A DNA stretch of 53,716 nt from Verrucomicrobiota bacterium (GTDB lineage Bacteria; Verrucomicrobiota; Verrucomicrobiia; Opitutales; Opitutaceae). Shown piece by piece: positions 24,154-30,658 of the stretch (the first letter of the stretch is position 1; each line of letters opens with the position of its first letter). The DNA is taken from NCBI GenBank assembly GCA_023457035.1, contig JAEWNN010000099.1:1-53716 (forward strand), in the 5' to 3' direction. The position numbers were made by a program, and so were the translations under genes. Below the pieces are notes generated by a model. The model worked only from the letters and a program-made list of their open reading frames with translations, was not told the origin of the DNA and ran no database searches.

Positions 24154-27093
24154 TCAGAAGTGCAGGGTCGCGGTGAAGGTGTACCGCCGCGGTTCCTGCA
24201 GGCCGATGCGCTCGGGGAGCGACGCGGACTTGTCCCACCAGGCCAGCGAGTAGACCTGATATTTCCGCGTGTTGAAGAGGTTGCCCACGTTGAGCTGGAG
24301 CTCGGCCCAGGAGCCGGGCCCAAAGACCTCGGTCTTGAAGGTGTAGCCCAGGGAGGCGTCGGCCAGGAAGAGGTCGCGACCCTTGCGGGACTCGCCGTAG
24401 TAGAATCCGAGGACGTTGGCGCTCTGGTACCGGCCGCCGCCGCCGATCGAGAAGTTCTTCAGCGGGCCGCCCATGAAGGTGTACTTCGTGTAGAGGTTTG
24501 CGCCGTACTTGCGCTGGCCGCGGGCCTGGAGGCCCTCGAGGCCGGTGACGGTGCCCTCGGTCCAGTCGGCCGGATTAGCGGAGCTGTTGGTGGTGTAGAT
24601 CTCGCCGAGCTTCCAGCCGATCTGGTTGCCGATCGTATCCCAATCTCCGCCACCGAGCAGGAAGCCGGCGCCGCCCTTCGCGAGCCAGAAGGCCGTGGCG
24701 TCGTCGGCCCAGACCTTCATGTCCGACATGATGTTCTTGTACTTGATGTCGTTGATCGAGAAGTTCGCGGTGATGCGCCAGTTCGGCCGCGGGTTGGCGA
24801 CGACAGAGAACTCCCAGCCGTCGGCTTCCCGGTCGGCAAGGTAGCCGTTGATCGAGTCGTCGAGCGTGCGGGCCGTACGCTCCGCCGCGGTGATGTTGCC
24901 GGCGGCAAAGAGCGCATCGAGGATCGTGTTGTTGATCGAGACCATGCCGGCGACGTTGCCGTAGTCGGTGGTGTTCTTCTGCTTGGTCGTGTAGTAGCCG
25001 GCCGTGGCGTAGAGCTTGCCGCCGAAGAAATCGAACTTCAGGCCGAGGTCCGTGCCCTGCCCCTCCGTCATCGGGGCGATGTAGGTGTCGACCAGGTGAA
25101 TGTTGAAGTTCGGGAGCTCGCGGTTGTTGGAGTGGTTGCCGTACGCCGAGATCCAATCGGTGATGTGGAAGACCGCACCAACGGTGAACGTGCTCGGATC
25201 GAAGGTCTTCGACAGGCGGGTCGACGCATCAAACTCGTACTCTCCGCTAGTGGTCTCGGACTCGTCGACCACGGGGGTCCACGTATGCTTGAGGTTGTCG
25301 ATGCGCGCACCGAGCGTGGTCACGAGACGCTTGCTGAAGAACTCGCTCTGGAGGGCGGCCATCCCGGTGTGCTGCTTGTCGGTGAAGTCCGACATGTCCT
25401 GCGTCGGGGCCCAGCCGGAGCCTTCGACCAAGTTCTTCCAGGAGGCAACGTGGATGTCGGAGGCGTCGCCCGGGGTGAAGTAGTGGCGACGATAGAGACG
25501 GTTCATGTCGTCGGAGGCGTAGGTGCCCGACGCACGGTCAAGCAGGACTTCGCACTCCTCGGTGCGCTCGTCGTCGGTCTGCGAGTACTCGTACATCGCG
25601 GCGAAGCGGTGCTTGCCCCAGTCGCCGGTCTCGAAGGTGTAGGCGCCGGTGGCGCGGAGGAACGTGGCCTCGTTCTTCTGCCGGCGGCGGGTCCAGTTGT
25701 TCTCGAGGTAGAGGTCGCCGGCGTTGGGATTGGTCCCGGTGGAGTTGCCCCAGATGTCGGGCAGGTCGGTGCTGGCGTCGCCCCAGACCTCGCTGCTGTC
25801 GCCGTAGTAGGTCGAGGCACGGCTGCCGTTGGCGTCGTAGCCGTCGAACTTCGACCACTGGTGGTTGGCGGCGAGCTCGAAGGAGAAGCGCTCGGTGACC
25901 TGGTTCTCGTAGAACGCGCTCATCGCGTGGTACTTCGTCTCGCGGACCGCATCGGGGCCGGCGAGGTTGGCCTCGGTCGGGATAATCGCGAGATTGGCGG
26001 GGGTGAGCGCGAGGTGGGACCAGGTGGGATTGTTCCAGTTGGTGGCCTCGCTCTTGGCGCTGTCGCTGGCGTTGGTCGCGTACGGCATGGTCTTCCAGTT
26101 GCGCAGCACGCCGTCGTCGCCGACGACGTAGTGGTCGTCCCAGAGAAAGGTGGCGCCGGTGGGAGCGGTCATATTCGCCCCATTGACACCATCCACAGGT
26201 CCCCAGACGTAGCGGCCGCCGGTCGGGCGCCCGGCATTGCGCCAGACGAAGCTCTGGTCGATCGCGAGCCACGGGCGGGCGACGTTGTCGGTGACCTTGC
26301 CGGCCTCGACCTCGGCCCGGAGGGTGGAGGTGTCGCTGATCTTCCACTTCGCGGCGAGGTCGGCGCGGCGGGCGCGGTCGAACTCGAATTCGCGCCAGGT
26401 GTGGCCGTTCTCGAGCATGCCGTTGAACCGCAGGGCGAACTTCCCGGCGGCCAGCACCCGGTTGGTGTCGACCGTGCCGCGGTAGCGGCCCCAGCTGCCG
26501 GCCGAGAAGGAGACCTCGTCGGCGTTGGAGTTCAACTGCGCCTGCTTGGTGGTGGTGTTGACGATGCCGCCGGCGGCGCCGAAGCCGAAGAGGATGGCGT
26601 TGGGGCCGCGCGACTGGTCGATGCGGTCGACGTTGTAGAAGTCGGTCGACACGCGCCAGGGGAAGTAGTTGCGGCCGTAGGTGGCATCGAGACCGCGGAT
26701 ACGCAGCTGCCACTCGCTGTTGCCGATCATCGGGTTGCCGTTGAAGTTGCTGTCGGCGTCGCCGAAGTCCGGCACGGCGTTGTTCTGGAAGAGGATGATG
26801 TCCTTCATGTTCGTCGCACCGAGGTCCTTGAGGAACTCGGGCGTGAGCACGGAGATCGCCGCGGCGGTGTCCTTCAGCTCGGTGTTGAGGCGGCTGCCGG
26901 CCAGCGTGTTCTGCGCGAGATAGCCGACGTCGCGGGTCGAGTTCACCTCGAACGGGCTGAGCACGACGACATCTTCATCGGGCGTCGCCGCGGGCGTGGC
27001 GGTGTTGGACTGGGCGTGGGACGAAAGGGGCAGGCCGCATGCCAGCAGCAGCCCGGCGGAGGTTCTGGCGAGGTTTGATCTCAGGGGTTTCAT
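24154..27093 (-). CDS. TonB-dependent outer-membrane receptor
   Basis: A 979-aa receptor that carries substrate across the outer membrane using TonB energy. It has a signal peptide (about 1-28, ending SSHAQS), a TonB-box-like start with EDVVVLSPFEV (about 40-50), a plug domain (about 60-190, including GPNAILFGFGAAGGIVN near 160), and a long beta-barrel rich in aromatic/polar alternation ending in FTATLHF with a terminal Phe, the barrel-assembly signal. The frame opens at 27336, but the ATG at 27093 gives the signal peptide at once. It lies between GH53 and the symporter, so the likely cargo is galacto-oligosaccharides. No SusD-like lipoprotein is encoded, unlike in Bacteroidota loci. Confidence 0.93.
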   Translation of the reverse strand: MKPLRSNLARTSAGLLLACGLPLSSHAQSNTATPAATPDEDVVVLSPFEVNSTRDVGYLAQNTLAGSRLNTELKDTAAAISVLTPEFLKDLGATNMKDIILFQNNAVPDFGDADSNFNGNPMIGNSEWQLRIRGLDATYGRNYFPWRVSTDFYNVDRIDQSRGPNAILFGFGAAGGIVNTTTKQAQLNSNADEVSFSAGSWGRYRGTVDTNRVLAAGKFALRFNGMLENGHTWREFEFDRARRADLAAKWKISDTSTLRAEVEAGKVTDNVARPWLAIDQSFVWRNAGRPTGGRYVWGPVDGVNGANMTAPTGATFLWDDHYVVGDDGVLRNWKTMPYATNASDSAKSEATNWNNPTWSHLALTPANLAIIPTEANLAGPDAVRETKYHAMSAFYENQVTERFSFELAANHQWSKFDGYDANGSRASTYYGDSSEVWGDASTDLPDIWGNSTGTNPNAGDLYLENNWTRRRQKNEATFLRATGAYTFETGDWGKHRFAAMYEYSQTDDERTEECEVLLDRASGTYASDDMNRLYRRHYFTPGDASDIHVASWKNLVEGSGWAPTQDMSDFTDKQHTGMAALQSEFFSKRLVTTLGARIDNLKHTWTPVVDESETTSGEYEFDASTRLSKTFDPSTFTVGAVFHITDWISAYGNHSNNRELPNFNIHLVDTYIAPMTEGQGTDLGLKFDFFGGKLYATAGYYTTKQKNTTDYGNVAGMVSINNTILDALFAAGNITAAERTARTLDDSINGYLADREADGWEFSVVANPRPNWRITANFSINDIKYKNIMSDMKVWADDATAFWLAKGGAGFLLGGGDWDTIGNQIGWKLGEIYTTNSSANPADWTEGTVTGLEGLQARGQRKYGANLYTKYTFMGGPLKNFSIGGGGRYQSANVLGFYYGESRKGRDLFLADASLGYTFKTEVFGPGSWAELQLNVGNLFNTRKYQVYSLAWWDKSASLPERIGLQEPRRYTFTATLHF

Positions 27094-27148
27094 GTGTATC
27101 GGGGCAAAACGGGAGGGGAGGGACGGAGCGGCCGTGGGTCGCGGCGGC

Positions 27149-28297
27149 TCAGCGCTCGGGCCGAACGAGCTCGGCGGCGCCCGGCAGCACGCGACCCTTG
27201 CGATCGAACAACCCGCAGGAGCCGCCCACCCACACGGCGAGTCCGTCGACCGGTACGGCCTCCGGATGCCAGTAAAACACACCGGCGCCGAGCCCCTCGG
27301 GAGCCTCGGCCACCACCTGCGCAACTTCGCGCACAAAGCGCCGCTGACCGGCGGGCGTGAGCGGCCAGTCCATATGCGGACGGCCTCTCCAGTGCTCGTC
27401 CTTGCGACTCGGATAGGCGGTCTCGGCCACTAGCACCGGCTTTCGGAACTCGGCGGCGAGGGCGCCGAGCGCAGCGCGCAACTCGGCCAGTCCGCCATGC
27501 CATTCGGGGTAGTAGCTCACCCCGATCATGTCGAACGGCACCCGTTGGGCCGTCGCCTGCCGGCAATACCAGAGGAGACGCTCAAGCTGGTGCGGGCTCT
27601 CAAGGTGTAGGATGGTCCGCGGGCGCGCACCGTCGGCGCAGGCATCGACCAAGCCGTCGTGGGCCGCCCGCAGCAGCGTGCCCAGCCGGTCCCACGCCGC
27701 GGCATCGTCGCGCTGTGCATACTCGACGCGGCCCTCGGGCCAGAGCAGGCCATTGGTGATCTCGTTGCCCAGTTGCACATAGTCCGGCGCCACGCCGGCC
27801 GCAGCGAAGGCCCGCAGCACGTCGGCCGTGTAGCGGCGCACCGTGGCCGCGAGCTGCGGCAGGGGCTGCCCCTCCCAGGCGGCGGGCTTGAACTGCTTCC
27901 CCGGGTCCGCCCAGGTGTCGGAGTAGTGGATATCGAGAAGGAAGGCCGCCCCGGAGCGCTTCACCCGCCGGGCGAGGTCGAGCGTGTAGGCGAGGTCGTT
28001 GGTGACCGCGTCCTCGCCGTTCGGCGCCACGAAGAGCCGGAGCCGGAAGCAGTCCACGCCGCGCGCCCGCAGGATCGCGAGCGCATCGCCGGCCCGCCGC
28101 CCGTCGCGGTAGACCGCGCCATGGCGTTCGAAGGTCGCAAGCGCCGAGACATCGGCCCCGGCCAGCCAAGGCTGCACCGCCTCGCCCCAAGCCGAGCCGA
28201 CCAAACCCAGCAAGCCCAGCAGGACCGCGCCGTGCCACACGCTGCGCCGCAGCAAGTCCGATACGGCGGCGCGGAGGGCGGGGGGGCGGGCGACCAT
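27149..28297 (-). CDS. GH53 arabinogalactan endo-beta-1,4-galactanase (secreted)
   Basis: A 382-aa enzyme with an N-terminal hydrophobic signal (about 22-38, ending SAWGEA), then a family 53 TIM barrel (about 40-380). The start GADVS (about 47-51) and LRLFVAPNG (about 86-94) are typical; HYSDTWADPGKQFKPAAW (about 121-138) is a GH53 hallmark; the acid/base glutamate is in QLGNEITNG (about 178) and the nucleophile in VAETAYP (about 290). It cuts beta-1,4-galactan, the side chain of pectic rhamnogalacturonan, outside the cytoplasm. It is the first gene of the minus-strand operon, with the TonB receptor 55 bases downstream. Confidence 0.92.
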   Translation of the reverse strand: MVARPPALRAAVSDLLRRSVWHGAVLLGLLGLVGSAWGEAVQPWLAGADVSALATFERHGAVYRDGRRAGDALAILRARGVDCFRLRLFVAPNGEDAVTNDLAYTLDLARRVKRSGAAFLLDIHYSDTWADPGKQFKPAAWEGQPLPQLAATVRRYTADVLRAFAAAGVAPDYVQLGNEITNGLLWPEGRVEYAQRDDAAAWDRLGTLLRAAHDGLVDACADGARPRTILHLESPHQLERLLWYCRQATAQRVPFDMIGVSYYPEWHGGLAELRAALGALAAEFRKPVLVAETAYPSRKDEHWRGRPHMDWPLTPAGQRRFVREVAQVVAEAPEGLGAGVFYWHPEAVPVDGLAVWVGGSCGLFDRKGRVLPGAAELVRPER

Positions 28298-28330
28298 GCC
28301 GGCGAAGCTGCACCGTGGCCCCGCTCCGTC

Positions 28331-28365
28331 AACTGTTTTATCGTTCGTGAAACAGTTTTACTGTT
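28331..28365. promoter_or_regulatory. Overlapping dyads upstream of the galactan operon (candidate operator)
   Basis: Two overlapping inverted repeats share one arm: AACTGTTT (28331-28338) with AAACAGTT (28350-28357) across an 11-base loop, and AACAGT-TTT-ACTGTT (28351-28365). The block is the only AT-rich stretch in the 75-base gap between the GH53 start and the MFS stop, both on the minus strand. It may be an operator for the LacI regulator or a weak terminator of the MFS gene. It lacks the central CG typical of LacI operators. Confidence 0.45.
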
Positions 28366-28372
28366 CCGTGGC

Positions 28373-29740
28373 TCACTCCTCCCGCGCCTTCAGTTCGTGC
28401 AACCGCCCCAGCCGGCCGAGCTGCGGAAACAGCGCGGCGATGCCAAGCACCGTCAACACCGTGCCCACCCCACCGGCCACCACCGCCACGACCGGGCCGA
28501 AGGCGCCCGCCATCGTCCCCGCGCGGAACGCGCCCACCTCGTTCGAGGAGATGATGAAGATCTGGTTCACCGCCGTCACTCGCCCACGCAGCCGGTCCGG
28601 CGTGAGCAGTTGCACAAGCGATTGCCGCACGACGACGCTCACGTTGTCGAAGCAGCCCGAGAGAAAAAGCATCGCAAACGACAGCCAGTACCAGTGCGAC
28701 AGTCCGAAGATCGTGATGACGATACCGAAACCGCCGACCGCCCACAGCATCGTCGCGCCGGGGCGGCGCAGCGGCCGGCTGTGCGTGAGCCACATCGCCA
28801 TCAACACCGCGCCGATCGACGGCGCCGCGCGCAACCAACTCAGCCCAATCGGCCCCACGTGCAGGATCTGGTCGGCATAGACGGGCAGCAGCGCCACCGC
28901 CCCGCCGAGCAGCACCGCGAAAAGGTCGAGGCCGCTGGCCGCAAGGATCTCCTTGTTGCGCCAGATAAAGCTCGCGCCCGCACCGAGCGTGCGCCACGTG
29001 CGCGGCTCGGGTTTCTGCTCCGGTTCGCGGTACGTGATGCCCTGCAACAGCCCGACCATCGCAAACGCCGTCAACGCATCGAGCAGGTAAACCGCCGAGA
29101 AGCCCAGCCACGCGATCAGGAATCCGGCGATCGTCGGCCCGAGCATCGACGTCAGCTCGAACGAGCTCGAGTTCCAGGTGATCGCGTCCGCGATCCGCTC
29201 GCGGGGCAGCAACAGCGGCACGATCGAGGCCCGCGCCGGCGTACCCAGAGTGCGGATTGTCTGATCGAGGAGCAGCAGGAGGAAGACCGCCGCCAGCGCC
29301 GGGCGCTCGAAGCCGGCCGCATTCACCGCGCCGGCCCCTGTGCCCAGGCTCGCGACCCAGAGCAGCCCCGCATCGAACCACCGCAGCACCGCCCAATCCG
29401 GCACCCGCTCCGGCCAAGCCGAGACCACCGCCAGCAGCACCGAGACCAGCGCCGAGCCCCCGAGCGTCACCTGGATCAGGCGACGCCGGTTCACCCGGTC
29501 CGCCAAGTGTCCGGCCGGCAGCGCGAGCACGATGTACGGCAGGAAGTTGACGAGACCCACCAACCCCAGCACCGTGGCCGACTCCGTCCAGCGGTAGATC
29601 TGCCAGGTCGCGACCAGGCCGAGCGCCTGCCGGCCGATGTTGGCCAGCGTGTTGCCGATGAGATAGCGGCGGTAGGCCGGCACGCGCAGCGCCGCATACG
29701 GATCGCGCGGCGCCTCGGCGGCGGAGTGGGAGTCGGACAT
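28373..29740 (-). CDS. MFS transporter, EntS/MFS_3-like
   Basis: A 455-aa 12-helix major facilitator protein. It begins with YAALRVPAYRRYLIGN (about 16-31) and the loop motif LPAGHLADRVNRRRLI (about 73-88), as in the EntS/enterobactin exporter-like branch; QSLVQLLTPDRLRGRV (about 373-388) is another mark of this group. Substrate unknown; the family mostly exports small molecules and drugs. I took the ATG at 29740; GTG 29746 would add two residues. It precedes the galactan operon on the same strand, but its family does not suggest a role in sugar import and it probably forms a separate unit. Confidence 0.88.
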   Translation of the reverse strand: MSDSHSAAEAPRDPYAALRVPAYRRYLIGNTLANIGRQALGLVATWQIYRWTESATVLGLVGLVNFLPYIVLALPAGHLADRVNRRRLIQVTLGGSALVSVLLAVVSAWPERVPDWAVLRWFDAGLLWVASLGTGAGAVNAAGFERPALAAVFLLLLLDQTIRTLGTPARASIVPLLLPRERIADAITWNSSSFELTSMLGPTIAGFLIAWLGFSAVYLLDALTAFAMVGLLQGITYREPEQKPEPRTWRTLGAGASFIWRNKEILAASGLDLFAVLLGGAVALLPVYADQILHVGPIGLSWLRAAPSIGAVLMAMWLTHSRPLRRPGATMLWAVGGFGIVITIFGLSHWYWLSFAMLFLSGCFDNVSVVVRQSLVQLLTPDRLRGRVTAVNQIFIISSNEVGAFRAGTMAGAFGPVVAVVAGGVGTVLTVLGIAALFPQLGRLGRLHELKAREE

Positions 29741-30053
29741 AACCACGGAGGATCGCGCCCCGCCGCCTCACCCCGCAAACGCGATCTTCGGTCCATCGGA
29801 CAGTGCCCACGCCCCCAGAGAATCGCGGACACTCGTCCGACCGGCCAAGTCGACGGTCGTCGACTTAACCGGTCGTTCGACCGGGACTGCGCGGCAAGGC
29901 ACTCCCGCGACTTCCTTGCCGGCGCGGCTTGCCAAGCCCGACCAGGCCTGCCACGTTCCGCGCCCTGTTCTTTGACTGGCGCACTTGCCAGTCCCCCGAC
30001 ACGGGCCGAGCGACCTGTCACTCGGCTCATTGTCACTTGTTACTTCTGCTTTC
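29741..30053. other. Hairpin-rich spacer between MFS gene and ssrA
   Basis: About 310 bases without a gene, upstream of both the minus-strand MFS gene and the plus-strand ssrA. It must hold both promoters, but I could not pick clear ones; a TTACTT at 30040-30045 could be the ssrA -10. It holds several palindromes: a long one at 29833-29880, CGGCAAGG/CCTTGCCG (29892-29921, 14-base loop), GGCTT-GCC-AAGCC (29926-29938) and GACTGGCG-CACT-TGCCAGTC (29974-29993, an 8-4-8 palindrome with one G-T pair). Confidence 0.6.
29833..29880. repeat. Long imperfect hairpin upstream of ssrA
   Basis: From the centre outward: AAGTCGAC-GGTC-GTCGACTT (8 bp, loop of 4), a 2x2 mismatch (CC/AA), CGACCGG/CCGGTCG (7 bp), another 2x2 mismatch (TC/TT), then TCG/CGA (3 bp). 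This gives 18 bp in 48 bases. There is no T-run on either strand. It could be an REP-like element or a binding site between the divergent genes. Confidence 0.7.
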
Positions 30054-30407
30054 GGGGGTGTTCTGGATTCGACCCTTGGTCGGAGTGCAGCGCTGCACGT
30101 CGAGGACGGCTGTTCCCTCGTTAATCCACGGCCAAACCAATAAGTGGCACCTACGAAGAAATGCCCCTGGCTGCTTAATTAAGCAACCACGCGACCCCGG
30201 CGACACCTGCTAGCCGACGGTTGCGACGACAGCAGGCATAGCGCGCGGGGGCGTCAATGGCCCGCGCGCCGTACTTCGATCCAGCGGCTGGCCGTCGTTT
30301 TGCCCGTCCGGGAGCGCAACGACGGCGAGACTAACCTCGGGCTAAACGTGTAGATGCGGTGTGCGAAGGTCAGGGGGACGCGGGTTCAAATCCCGCCACC
30401 TCCACCA
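30054..30407 (+). ncRNA. ssrA: tmRNA (transfer-messenger RNA)
   Basis: A 354-base RNA that rescues stalled ribosomes by trans-translation. The 5' end GGGGGTG pairs with the 3' CACCTCC before ACCA, forming the tRNA-like acceptor stem (one G-T pair), and GCGGGTTCAAATCCCGC forms the T arm. The early GGATTCGAC is the tmRNA D-loop-like segment. The tag reading frame probably starts with GGC at 30146 and ends with TAA at 30176-30178, giving the tag (A)GTYEEMPLAA, whose LAA end matches the degradation signal in other bacteria. The resume codon is inferred from frame and position. CCA is encoded. tRNA-Ala follows 11 bases later on the same strand. Confidence 0.93.
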
Positions 30408-30418
30408 GTTTCGTTTTT

Positions 30419-30494
30419 GGGGTCATAGCTCAGTTGGAAGAGCACCTGCTTTGCAAGCAGGGGGTCGCCGGTTCGAACCCGGCTGGCTCCACCA
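30419..30494 (+). tRNA. tRNA-Ala (anticodon TGC)
   Basis: A 76-base cloverleaf: acceptor GGGGTCA/TGGCTCC, D arm with AGCTCAGTTGGAAGAGC, anticodon stem CCTGC/GCAGG with loop TTTGCAA (anticodon TGC), variable loop, T arm CCGG-TTCGAAC-CCGG, and an encoded CCA. It lies 11 bases after ssrA and is probably co-transcribed with it. Confidence 0.96.
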
Positions 30495-30501
30495 ATCACC
30501 T

Positions 30502-30537
30502 ACAACGCCGGTCCGCCCCAAAGCGGGCCGGCGTTGT
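30502..30537 (+). terminator. Terminator after ssrA-tRNA-Ala
   Basis: A 15-bp stem (30502-30516 with 30523-30537, one T-G pair) with a CCCAAA loop, followed by GCGTTT. Long GC-rich stem but a short T tail. It is placed 7 bases after the tRNA. Confidence 0.75.
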
Positions 30538-30658
30538 GCGTTTCCGCCCGGGCGGGAAGAAAGAGCTGGAGCGGCACCGCGCGGCCGCGTCATCGTGGGC
30601 GGGTCGCCCCGCCGCCCCGCGCCGCCGCTCGGCGCGCACGCCCCGTACCTTCTTCGCG

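Noticed and set aside
24025..27078. 1017-codon plus-strand open frame
   Set aside because: Antisense to the TonB receptor, which has a signal peptide, plug and barrel ending in Phe. The antisense product has no domain and biased composition.
30380..30494. Integration site at tmRNA/tRNA 3' ends
   Set aside because: No integrase gene and no second copy of the 3' end were found nearby.
30359..30658. Upstream extension of the MASE1 kinase frame
   Set aside because: It covers the end of tmRNA and the whole tRNA-Ala gene; the protein begins at 30659.
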